The position numbers and the translations under genes are program-made. Below the pieces are notes generated by a model, which made no database searches, was not told where the DNA came from, and saw only the letters and a list, made by a program, of their open reading frames with translations. 64,000 nucleotides of DNA from Thalassobacter stenotrophicus (GTDB lineage: Bacteria; Pseudomonadota; Alphaproteobacteria; Rhodobacterales; Rhodobacteraceae): assembly GCF_001458315.1 (NCBI RefSeq), contig NZ_CYRX01000030.1, positions 1 to 64,000 on the forward strand. Direction: 5' to 3'. This document shows positions 24,014 through 31,449 of this stretch, piece by piece; the first letter of the stretch is position 1, and every line of letters begins with the position of its first letter.

Positions 24014-24520
24014 TTATGCCCCGAGACGGCGCAGCCGCTTGTCGATCTCGGCGGGGGGTAGGAAGACCGCCTCATCCGCCCGCCAGATTTGCAGGGCGGA
24101 GACAAGAAGCCCGACATCGCAGGCTTCGGCGGCGTGCAGCTCGTCGATGATCCAGAGGATGCCATGAACGCGCACCGCGCGAGCGGTGGCGACCTTGCGT
24201 AGAAGGTTGTCGCCGGTCAGGAGGATGCCGTTTTCCTGGCAGGTTGTCGTCACGAGGGCGAAGCAATCATTGGCCGACAGGCGGCTATGTTCCCGCTTTA
24301 GAGCGAAAACCCGCGCGACTTCTTCCCCCGGCAGATCGTAGGTGGCGAGGCCACCGTCTTCGAGCATCCGCCATTCCTGCGCCGTGAAATCGAGCAGCTC
24401 CTCCTCACGGATGGGCAGGGGCACGATGAAGCGATAGGGCAGCCGCAGCAGCACGTGCAGCAACTCTCCCTTCTTCAAGTCGATCAGACAGGACGCATCA
24501 TTGACGACAACACAGGTCAC
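24014..24520 (-). CDS. PIN-domain nuclease-like protein
   Basis: A 168-residue protein with the PIN-fold acidic residues in order: VVNDASCLIDL (Asp8 and Asp14), a central acidic stretch, SANDCFAL and LLTGDNLLRK. PIN proteins are metal-dependent RNases and often act as VapC-type toxins. The GTG start at 24520 overlaps the TGA of the upstream XRE-ImmA gene, so it is translated by coupling. HTH-ImmA plus PIN pairs have been proposed as toxin-antitoxin-like units. Here the pair is divergent from a CBASS operon, so it may be part of the defence cargo. Confidence 0.78.
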   Translation of the reverse strand: MTCVVVNDASCLIDLKKGELLHVLLRLPYRFIVPLPIREEELLDFTAQEWRMLEDGGLATYDLPGEEVARVFALKREHSRLSANDCFALVTTTCQENGILLTGDNLLRKVATARAVRVHGILWIIDELHAAEACDVGLLVSALQIWRADEAVFLPPAEIDKRLRRLGA

Positions 24521-25596
24521 TGGTCACGAGGCCCCCTGATGTCGCGTTCGACAACGCTCAAGGGGAGCCCGAGCATCTGCGCCGCCCGCACGGGGGAAAT
24601 CATCTCCTCGCCGAGCGCGCGCCAGACGAGGCGCTCGAAGCGCTGCGGCTTCTCGAAGGCCGCAAAGCCCTCGCCTGGACCGATAGGCTCCGGCTCCTCG
24701 CGCCGCCAGCTTCGCGCATAGGTCTTGAACGCATATTCCACAGCGCTCTTCGACAGGATGCCCACCTGGCCGAGCCGCACGAGCATCGCGGCGGCGGAGA
24801 CGCCATAGGTGCGCTTGAGCCGCATGATCTCTATCCAGGTCATGCCGTGACGGTTTCGGCCAGCTTCCTCTTCCAGATGCTCACGCGGAATGAGGAACGC
24901 CCCCGCGAAGCGGTGCATCGAGGGCTCCTTTTTCAGTGCGGCATTGCCGGTTTCGGTGATGATCCGGTGCGCGAGTTCGTGGGCGAGGTTGAAGCGCTTG
25001 CGTTCGACATTGGTGTGCCGCGAGACGACGATCACCTCAGTCGGTGCGCCCTCCGCCCGTTCGACATGACAGGCCAGCCCGTTGATGCGTTCCGGGAGAT
25101 CGGCCTCGATGACCTTGAGTCCCTTGTCTTCGAGCAGGGCGGTCATACTCGGGATCGGGTCGATCCCAAGCTGCCACTCGCGCCGCACGTCCCGCGCCTT
25201 GGCGTCGATGGCCTCTTCATCGGCCACCATGTCCACGCGCAGCGCGGCGAAGGGGTCTTCAGCGGGGTGCATATCGAGGATGTCCTCGATGGCGAGATAG
25301 TCTTCGAGCTTCTCGATGACGATGGATTCCGCCATCGCGCGATCCTGCGCCGAGGCGGTCGAGTTCTTTCGCCACTCGACGCTTTCCAGAGCTTCGACCT
25401 GACCGCCGAGCAGGAAGTCCAGTGACACGCCGAGCGCCTTGCCGAGGCCGACCAGCACTGACGAGGACGGCATCATCTTGTCCGCCTCGTATTTGCTGAT
25501 GGCCTGCGCTGACACGCTTGGGGTTACGCGCTCCGCGAGCGCTTGCATGGATAGACCCGCCCTCTTGCGGGCAAGCCTGAGTCTTTGTCCGAACAT
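24517..25596 (-). CDS. XRE helix-turn-helix fused to ImmA/IrrE metallopeptidase
   Basis: A 359-residue protein. Residues 1-65 are an XRE DNA-binding domain (FGQRLRLARKRAGLSM, then ISKYEADKMMPS). Residues about 150-290 are an ImmA/IrrE zinc-peptidase domain with HELAH at 206-210. ImmA cleaves a phage repressor and IrrE/DdrO control DNA-damage genes. In some CBASS loci a separate HTH repressor (CapH) and ImmA-like protease (CapP) switch on the defence genes; this gene joins both functions in one chain. I chose ATG 25596, which has GGGAGAGGATC upstream, over the longer reading from 25638. It diverges from the DUF2188-CBASS genes, with a candidate operator between. Confidence 0.88.
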   Translation of the reverse strand: MFGQRLRLARKRAGLSMQALAERVTPSVSAQAISKYEADKMMPSSSVLVGLGKALGVSLDFLLGGQVEALESVEWRKNSTASAQDRAMAESIVIEKLEDYLAIEDILDMHPAEDPFAALRVDMVADEEAIDAKARDVRREWQLGIDPIPSMTALLEDKGLKVIEADLPERINGLACHVERAEGAPTEVIVVSRHTNVERKRFNLAHELAHRIITETGNAALKKEPSMHRFAGAFLIPREHLEEEAGRNRHGMTWIEIMRLKRTYGVSAAAMLVRLGQVGILSKSAVEYAFKTYARSWRREEPEPIGPGEGFAAFEKPQRFERLVWRALGEEMISPVRAAQMLGLPLSVVERDIRGPRDQ

Positions 25597-25662
25597 GATC
25601 CTCTCCCGGCGGTTATTGTTGTGGTTGATAAACGCCATTTCTTCCTATATATTTAAACACAA

Positions 25663-25681
25663 GGTTGTCGCATCGTCAACC
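25663..25681. promoter_or_regulatory. Candidate operator in the CBASS divergent promoter region
   Basis: GGTTG (25663-25667) and CAACC (25677-25681) form an inverted repeat with a 9-base centre. It lies in the AT-rich 108-base gap between the XRE-ImmA gene and the DUF2188 gene, next to a TATATATTTAAA stretch (25646-25657) that could serve as -10 for either side. An XRE-type regulator would be expected to bind such a site. The assignment rests on symmetry and position only. Confidence 0.45.
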
Positions 25682-25704
25682 GAAATCGACACGTGAGGCT
25701 TGAA

Positions 25705-25929
25705 ATGTCTAAGAAAAATCAGCATGTTGTGCCGCATGAAAGCGGTTGGGCAGTGAAGGGGGCGGGTAACTCCCGCGCGTCTTCCGTCCACGGCACGCAG
25801 CGCGAGGCCATCACGGCCGCGCGGGAATCCGCCATTCGTCAGGGCAGCGAGATGCTGATCCACGGCGAGAACGGTCGCATCCGCGAGCGCAACACCTATG
25901 GCAAGGACCCGTATCCGCCGAAAGGCTGA
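25705..25929 (+). CDS. DUF2188 family small protein
   Basis: A 74-residue protein with the full DUF2188 pattern: KKNQHVVPHESGWAVKG, then AITAARESAIRQGSEMLIHG and a terminal RIRERNTYGKDPYPPKG. The family is very widespread in bacteria and has no proven role. The start at 25705 uses GAGGC six bases upstream. It begins 14 bases before the patatin gene, so it is the first gene of the CBASS transcript. It is not a standard CBASS component. Confidence 0.85.
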   Translation: MSKKNQHVVPHESGWAVKGAGNSRASSVHGTQREAITAARESAIRQGSEMLIHGENGRIRERNTYGKDPYPPKG

Positions 25930-25943
25930 AGGGCATAAGCGGA

Positions 25944-26981
25944 ATGGATGTCAGGATGAGCAACGGTGGGAACAACAGGCAGATACGTCGCATCCTCTCC
26001 ATCGACGGGGGCGGGATTAAGGGCACGATGCCCGCTGCATTCCTCGCGGGGCTCGAGGAAGATCTGGGCCAGCCCATTGGGCGCTATTTCGATCTCATCG
26101 CGGGCACATCGACGGGTGGCATCATCGCACTCGGCCTTGGCCTCGGCCGCACGGCAAAGGAACTGCTCGAGCTTTACGAGCGTCGCGGGCCTGTCATCTT
26201 CGGTCAGGACAATGCGGATGATGAACCGCTGGGGAGGATACGGCAGGCATGGCGCACCCTCACCGCCACAGGTCGGCACGTCGTCGGTCCAAAGCACGAT
26301 GCGGCAATTCTTGCCCGTGAACTCAAGGCCGTTCTCAACAACGATCTGATCGGGCAATCACAGACCCGGTTGGTGATCCCGGCGTGGGATGCCGATCTCC
26401 GCAGCCCTTATATCTACAAGACCGCGCATCACACACGCCTGCAAACCGATTATCGCAAGACTGCGCTTGATGCCGCCCTGGCTACGGCAGCGGCACCTAC
26501 GTATTTCAAGCGACATCGCACTGCTGATGATATTGGCCTGACCGATGGCGGGACATGGGCCAACAATCCCACAGCCATTGCTGTCGTCGAAGCCATCACT
26601 CTTCTGGGGTGGCATCCGTCAGACCTGCGCATTCTGAGCCTGGGGTGTCTGGACGAAGTCTACATGCTGCCCGAAAGTCCAGGGTTTGCCGGACTCGGCC
26701 TCAAAGTCCTCAACCTTTACGCGGATGGGCAATCACATGGCGCCCTCGGCATGGCAAAACTTCTGACGGGACACCCTTACGATGGGGATCGCATCTACCG
26801 CATTTCGCCGTCTGTCCCGAGCGGGTTTTTTACCTTGGATGACACCACGAAGATCGGCCGCCTCAAGGGCCTCGGTATGTCAGAAGCCCGAAAAGCAAAG
26901 CCCCACCTGACCCCGATCTTTTTCACCCAGCCTGCCGATACCTTCGTGCCGGTCTATCAACTCAAGGAGAAAGCGGCATGA
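25944..26981 (+). CDS. capV: CBASS effector, patatin-like phospholipase (CapV type)
   Basis: A 345-residue patatin-fold phospholipase. The oxyanion loop DGGGIKG is at 21-27, the nucleophile elbow GTSTG at 54-58 (Ser56) and the catalytic DGG at 201-203. CapV enzymes are activated by a cyclic nucleotide made by the adjacent CD-NTase during phage infection and degrade the inner membrane, killing the infected cell. The stop overlaps the start of the CD-NTase gene by four bases. ATG 25956 is an alternative start. Confidence 0.92.
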   Translation: MDVRMSNGGNNRQIRRILSIDGGGIKGTMPAAFLAGLEEDLGQPIGRYFDLIAGTSTGGIIALGLGLGRTAKELLELYERRGPVIFGQDNADDEPLGRIRQAWRTLTATGRHVVGPKHDAAILARELKAVLNNDLIGQSQTRLVIPAWDADLRSPYIYKTAHHTRLQTDYRKTALDAALATAAAPTYFKRHRTADDIGLTDGGTWANNPTAIAVVEAITLLGWHPSDLRILSLGCLDEVYMLPESPGFAGLGLKVLNLYADGQSHGALGMAKLLTGHPYDGDRIYRISPSVPSGFFTLDDTTKIGRLKGLGMSEARKAKPHLTPIFFTQPADTFVPVYQLKEKAA

Positions 26982-28177
26982 ATCAGATGTTGCGACAGCC
27001 GCTGACCGACAGTGATATTCGGCGGCGCACGCAGATATTCACCATCCTGGACGAGATAGGCGAGGATCTGGACCTCACCGAAACCCAGTTTGATCGTGCG
27101 CGCCAGAGCTATGGTGCCGTCGGAGACTGGCTGTCCGGTTCAACTGATCCCCTACTCGTCAGTGTTCTGGTCTATCTCCAAGGGTCCAGTGCGCTTGGAA
27201 CGGCCGTGAAGCCAATCGGGCGGCGGGAATTCGATGTCGATCTGATCTGCTTTTGTGCAGGTATCGCGTCCGGCATCTCACCAGCGACCCTGAAGGCGGC
27301 GGTTGGAAACCGGCTCAAGGAACACGCCACCTATGTGCGCCTTCTCGAAGAAAAAAAGCGTTGTTGGCGTCTCAACTATGCGGGGGACTTCCACCTCGAC
27401 CTATCCCCGACGATAGCAAACCCGGTCTGCGGCAACCGGGGCGAATTGGTGCCCGACCGGGCTCTGAAGGAATGGCATCCGACAAACCCGCGGGCCTACA
27501 AGACCCTGTTCGGTGAGCGCGCCGCACTCCGGCCTACCTTTGTGGGCAAGTTTATCGCCATGCAGCGGGACGAGGCGACGGTGGAGCCGTTCCCCGCCCG
27601 AGAAGCAGTGAAAGGCATCCTGCGCCGCATCGTGCAATTGCTCAAACGGCACCGCGACTTTTTTTATCAGAACAACACGCAAGATGTGGCCCCGATTTCC
27701 GTTATCATTACCACCCTTGCGATGCAGTCCTATGCCTATTGCGTGCGCAACCACGTCTTCCATGACGAAATGGATCTGTTGGTCGAAACGATCCGGATGA
27801 TGCCGCACTTCATCGACCGCCCCATTCTGGACGGACGGCGGGGCTATGCCATCCTGAACGAGACAACCAACGGGGAAAACTTCGCCGACAATTGGAACAA
27901 GGATGAACGCCGAGCACCAGCATTCTATGCGTGGCACGCACAAGCTCTGTCCGACTTTGAAGTCCTTCGCGATGCTGTTGGTCAGGACCGCGTGTCATTG
28001 AACATGGAGCGTTCGTTCGGTTCCGGTGTCACCGGACGGGTTCTCGGCAACCGCGTCAATGCGGTGTCGGATGGTCGCAAATCGGGTCTGCTTTCTGTCG
28101 CACCTGTGGTCGGGCTGACGACATCGAAGGTCGCAGCATCAACGACCGTGCCCACAAATACGTTCTTCGGTGATTGA
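26978..28177 (+). CDS. CBASS CD-NTase (cGAS/DncV-like nucleotidyltransferase)
   Basis: A 399-residue enzyme. The nucleotidyltransferase motif is GSSALGT (Gly69, Ser70) followed by EFDVDLI (Asp86, Asp88), and the third carboxylate is Asp141 in FHLDLSP. This set and the length fit CD-NTases of the cGAS/DncV family, which make cyclic oligonucleotides on phage infection. The product cannot be told from sequence. The C-terminal 25 residues are Ser/Thr/Val-rich and end FFGD; in type II CBASS this tail is the site of E2-dependent conjugation, usually through a terminal Gly or similar residue. It overlaps the capV stop and the E2 start, so the three genes are tightly coupled. Confidence 0.92.
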   Translation: MNQMLRQPLTDSDIRRRTQIFTILDEIGEDLDLTETQFDRARQSYGAVGDWLSGSTDPLLVSVLVYLQGSSALGTAVKPIGRREFDVDLICFCAGIASGISPATLKAAVGNRLKEHATYVRLLEEKKRCWRLNYAGDFHLDLSPTIANPVCGNRGELVPDRALKEWHPTNPRAYKTLFGERAALRPTFVGKFIAMQRDEATVEPFPAREAVKGILRRIVQLLKRHRDFFYQNNTQDVAPISVIITTLAMQSYAYCVRNHVFHDEMDLLVETIRMMPHFIDRPILDGRRGYAILNETTNGENFADNWNKDERRAPAFYAWHAQALSDFEVLRDAVGQDRVSLNMERSFGSGVTGRVLGNRVNAVSDGRKSGLLSVAPVVGLTTSKVAASTTVPTNTFFGD

Positions 28178-28650
28178 TGATAGGACGAGGCGGGCAATAC
28201 GACCTGACCCTGTCGCAGCAGCTGCTGTTCCTGAAGGCAAGCCCGGCTATCAGTGGTGTGGGGCAGGTCCGCGCAAACAAATTGACATGGCAAGAGCCTA
28301 TACAACCGACCGCCTTGGCGCGCTCCTACCTTGCCACTATCACGCTTCAGCCGGGTCAAACGCCCGGTGTTCAGATAGACGACCCGGATCTGGAGTTGCT
28401 GGCGGCAGGGCGTCCTTTGCCTCACGTCTACAGAGATCCGCTGCGCCTTTGTCTTTATCTTCCAGGTGCCAGGGAATGGGACGCGCGGAAGCGGATCGAC
28501 CAAACCATCATTCCGTGGACTTACCTTTGGCTCTATTATTTCGAAGATTGGCTTTGGTCAGACGACTGGAAAGGTGAAGGGCAACACCCCGGCGAAGAGC
28601 CTGAGCCAGTTGGCAATCGGGCGATGCGCAGGGCCGTGGCACGGTGCTAA
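28177..28650 (+). CDS. CBASS stand-alone E2-like protein
   Basis: A 157-residue protein with the layout of the E2-like protein of short type II CBASS operons. The probable catalytic Cys is Cys92 in LRLCLYLP, followed by the conserved TIIPWTYLWLYYFEDWL helix (110-126) and a W-G-G-type segment. It has no E1 or JAB domain, and no such gene follows, so this is the short form lacking Cap2-E1 and Cap3. Related E2 proteins join to the CD-NTase C-terminus and tune its activity. I chose ATG 28177, overlapping the CD-NTase stop as TGATG. It converges on virB6. Confidence 0.85.
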   Translation: MIGRGGQYDLTLSQQLLFLKASPAISGVGQVRANKLTWQEPIQPTALARSYLATITLQPGQTPGVQIDDPDLELLAAGRPLPHVYRDPLRLCLYLPGAREWDARKRIDQTIIPWTYLWLYYFEDWLWSDDWKGEGQHPGEEPEPVGNRAMRRAVARC

Positions 28651-28786
28651 AATTGTCGATTCCGCCTGTGGCAGAAACGGTCGTGTTTGGCCACGTGCCT
28701 TGTGTCGCGAGGGATCAACCGTTTAGCAATGACAAAAACCCGCGGCGAAACCTTTGCAGTTTTGGCAAGTTTTTGGCACCTGGCTG

Positions 28787-29866
28787 TCACCGCCTGCCCA
28801 ACCTACCAAGTCTCGAAAGCTGTGCCAGCATTCGAGCGCCTGTTCCGGTTGCGTCACCCGGACGAGCCGCAGTTGGCCCTCCAGCAGTATTTGGTCGGCT
28901 TGGCAACGCTTGCACGCCAAAGAATTGCCGCGCGCGCAGAGCTGCGTACTCCGCGCCAGTCGCACCTCCGATGGCGTATCGGTTGTAGACTTGCTGGCTT
29001 CCTGCAAGCCCTCGGGCAAAGGCATAGCTACCGCCGAATCCAGCTGAGAGCGCTGGCATCATGATGTTCCCAGAAATGGCTCGAACCAGAAAGGGCGTTG
29101 CTATGATGAACCCCTTCGCCATCAGCACCATCATGAAGAACGGGATGAGCGCGCCGATGTTGGAGGCGCCTTCCGGGTCGCCCAGCTCGGCAAGTAGGGC
29201 GCGCGAGACACCCGTGATCGTTGCGAACACACCGGCAACGACAATCGGGTACATCGCAAAGGAAATCAGCGCCGAAAGCCAGCGCGCGAAATAATCCTTG
29301 GTCACTTCAAAGAGGGTCAGGAAGATCATGACCGGCGCAATCCCGATCAGAAGAGCGATCATGAGCCGAGACGCAACGACAATGAATGCCGCCAAACCAC
29401 CGAGGATCGAGAGCAGCAGAACGCCAAGGGTGTCCAACAGGGCACCGGCCATCCAGTTCAGTTCAGACCCCGCGGCATTCAGATAATCGCCGAGCGCTGC
29501 AATCAGGTCGTCGAACTCCTCAGCAAAGGTACCGGACGGACCGGGTGATCCGCCGCCGACAGACGCCACAAGCGATCCTGCAATGCTGTCGATTCCATTC
29601 AAGATCGCTGCAGCAAGGATGTTGAACTGGACCCAGTTTGTCGCGAAGACACCTATCAACCCCACTTTCACGGCGAGCCAAAAGGCCGTGCGCCCGTCCA
29701 TCGCCCGATATTGGTAGATCGTGTTGATGAAAACGAGGATGACAACGAGTGTCGTGCCGAGTACGAGCATCGTTCCGACTGTTGCGGCAACCGCGCCAAA
29801 TTGAGTCTCGGCAGCGGTATTGAGATATCCTTCAGCCGTTTCCACGAAGTAGGTGACGACGCTCAT
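28787..29866 (-). CDS. virB6: VirB6 polytopic T4SS channel protein
   Basis: A 359-residue inner-membrane protein with about six hydrophobic helices (for example TVGTMLVLGTTLVVILVF, LLLSILGGLAAFIVVA, ALLIGIAPVMIFLTLF) and the conserved VirB6 pattern IALLIGIAPVMIFLTLFEVTKDYFARWLS, of which the Trp is nearly invariant. The C-terminal 60 residues are Gly/Ala/Arg-rich and cytoplasmic. VirB6 forms the inner-membrane part of the DNA channel. It is the last gene of the virB operon in transcription order. Confidence 0.88.
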   Translation of the reverse strand: MSVVTYFVETAEGYLNTAAETQFGAVAATVGTMLVLGTTLVVILVFINTIYQYRAMDGRTAFWLAVKVGLIGVFATNWVQFNILAAAILNGIDSIAGSLVASVGGGSPGPSGTFAEEFDDLIAALGDYLNAAGSELNWMAGALLDTLGVLLLSILGGLAAFIVVASRLMIALLIGIAPVMIFLTLFEVTKDYFARWLSALISFAMYPIVVAGVFATITGVSRALLAELGDPEGASNIGALIPFFMMVLMAKGFIIATPFLVRAISGNIMMPALSAGFGGSYAFARGLAGSQQVYNRYAIGGATGAEYAALRARQFFGVQALPSRPNTAGGPTAARPGDATGTGARMLAQLSRLGRLGRR

Positions 29867-29872
29867 GGAACC

Positions 29873-30277
29873 CTACCAGTTTCCAGCGGCTTGGCAGATT
29901 GGCATGGCTTCGCGCCGAAGCTCATTTGCCTGCCGTCGGTAATCTGAAGTCGCTTCCACGATGTCCCAGTATTCGGACGAGGCGAAACGCTCGACGTATA
30001 CGCGTTCGGCTGCCACCCAAGATGGATACCGCGTGGGACATTCACAGCTTTGGGCTTCAACGATGCGTTGCATACTCTGCGCCCGATAGATTTGTTGGAT
30101 CAGCAGCCGTTTGTGGGACTCGCGTATATCGATGTCTTGCATCCACTGTGGCTCTGGAGGCTGGTCAGGACAGACATCAGGCTGATGTTCGAGCGTTGGG
30201 ACCAGGTTCCGCTCGGCCACGCCAGCGGTTGGGCAGAGAGCGACGAGCAGGCCTGCCGTTGCAACGACCCGCATCAT
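29873..30277 (-). CDS. Exported T4SS-associated hypothetical protein
   Basis: A 134-residue protein with a signal peptide (MRVVATAGLLVALCPTAGVA) and a helical mature part rich in Arg, Glu and Tyr. Five Cys residues occur in the mature chain, including SCEC, suggesting disulphides. It lies between virB6 and a DUF4177-like gene, overlapping the latter by four bases. It could be a periplasmic channel accessory; no family is recognised. Confidence 0.65.
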   Translation of the reverse strand: MMRVVATAGLLVALCPTAGVAERNLVPTLEHQPDVCPDQPPEPQWMQDIDIRESHKRLLIQQIYRAQSMQRIVEAQSCECPTRYPSWVAAERVYVERFASSEYWDIVEATSDYRRQANELRREAMPICQAAGNW

Positions 30278-30462
30278 TCTGAAGCCGCCTTCGTCGCAAC
30301 AGTTTCACGCTTCAAGAACGTGGTGTAGCCGTAGTCACCGACCTCGGCGGTGATCACCTCCCAACCTTCTGCGCCACGCTCATTCAAGGCACTTCGCATC
30401 GCGTCGTAGTCCTTTTGTTTCTTCACCTGAAAAGACAGGATGTCATATTCAAAGGTCTTCAT
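30274..30462 (-). CDS. DUF4177-like small protein
   Basis: A 62-residue protein with the DUF4177 look: KTFEYDILSFQVKKQKDYDAMRS, then LNERGAEGWEVITAEVGDYGYTTFLKRE. DUF4177 proteins are small beta-alpha-beta proteins of unknown role. It overlaps the end of virB11 and the start of the next gene by four bases each, which is why I accept it inside the operon. Confidence 0.72.
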   Translation of the reverse strand: MKTFEYDILSFQVKKQKDYDAMRSALNERGAEGWEVITAEVGDYGYTTFLKRETVATKAASE

Positions 30463-31445
30463 GGGGAAGCTCCAATCTCGGTTGCGCCGGGGAGGTAGAA
30501 TTCGGTGATGCCGCGTTTGCCGTCATGGCGACCGGCTTGAATGATCACATCGATGGAGTTCTCGATGTACTGGATCATGTCGCCATAGGTCATCGGGATT
30601 TCGGTCTTGAGTGCCGCGATCGCGAGCCGCTGCACGGCCAATTGCGGGGTTTCGGCATGCAGTGTGGTCATGGACCCGCCATGGCCGGTGTTGATGGCTT
30701 CCAGAAAGGTCATGGCCTCCTTGCCGCGCACCTCGCCCAGGATGATCCGGTCGGGGCGCATGCGCAGCGTGGCGGTGAGAAGCACATCGGCGGTCTGGAA
30801 TTCCGCGTCGCGATTGGCGATGAGGGTCACGGCATTTGGCTGGGTCGGTAAAAGCTCGGCCGCTTCTTCGATGGTCACGATGCGTTCCTCGGCCGGTACG
30901 TGAGAGAGGATCTTGCGCGCGGCGACGGTCTTGCCGGTGGAGGTGCCACCCGAGACGATCATGTTGAGTTTGTTCTCGACGCAGAAGGCCAGCGCATCAT
31001 CGATCAAACCCGCGGCCACCACTGCGCGCAAGGCGCGCTTTTTTTCGATGCGCAGGTCTTCGAGCTTGCGCTCTTTTCCGTATAGAAAATCGAGTGCGAT
31101 GCCCTCGAGTGGCAGGCTGGAGAAGAACCGCAGGCTGATTGACATGGCCGAGAGCACGGCGGGCGGGGTGATGACCTGTGCGCGGATCGGGCGCCCCTTA
31201 TAGGTGATCGAGACCGAGACGATGGGGCGGTCCTTGCTCATCGTCGTGTTGGCCGAGGAGGCGATCTGGTTGCCGAGGTCCCTGACCTGAACGCCCGTCA
31301 GCCTCTGGTCCAGCGCACGCATGAAGTGATCGCCCTGGAATTCGCCCCAGCAGGTCCCGTCTGGGTTGATGCAGATCTCGATGACATCGTCGCGGGCGGC
31401 GGCGTCGATCCGGTCGAGCGAGGTTTCGAGATAGCTCAGCGACAT
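30459..31445 (-). CDS. virB11: VirB11 secretion ATPase
   Basis: A 328-residue hexameric traffic ATPase. Walker A is GGTSTGKT, the Asp box contains RIVTIEEAAEL, Walker B is RIILGEVRG and the His box is GHGGSMTTLHA, all in the usual order. It energises pilus assembly and DNA transfer from the cytoplasmic face. The ATG at 31445, four bases after the virB10 stop, is chosen; the longer frame overlaps virB10 deeply. Confidence 0.93.
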   Translation of the reverse strand: MSLSYLETSLDRIDAAARDDVIEICINPDGTCWGEFQGDHFMRALDQRLTGVQVRDLGNQIASSANTTMSKDRPIVSVSITYKGRPIRAQVITPPAVLSAMSISLRFFSSLPLEGIALDFLYGKERKLEDLRIEKKRALRAVVAAGLIDDALAFCVENKLNMIVSGGTSTGKTVAARKILSHVPAEERIVTIEEAAELLPTQPNAVTLIANRDAEFQTADVLLTATLRMRPDRIILGEVRGKEAMTFLEAINTGHGGSMTTLHAETPQLAVQRLAIAALKTEIPMTYGDMIQYIENSIDVIIQAGRHDGKRGITEFYLPGATEIGASP

Positions 31446-31449
31446 GGGC

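Noticed and set aside
28177-28650. Reading the third CBASS gene as a full Cap2 (E1-E2) or expecting Cap3 next to it
   Set aside because: The protein is only 157 residues with no E1 nucleotide-binding motif, and no JAB-domain gene follows before virB6.
28644-29064. Plus-strand frames between the E2 gene and virB6
   Set aside because: They mostly overlap virB6 antisense, lack ribosome sites and have no family features.
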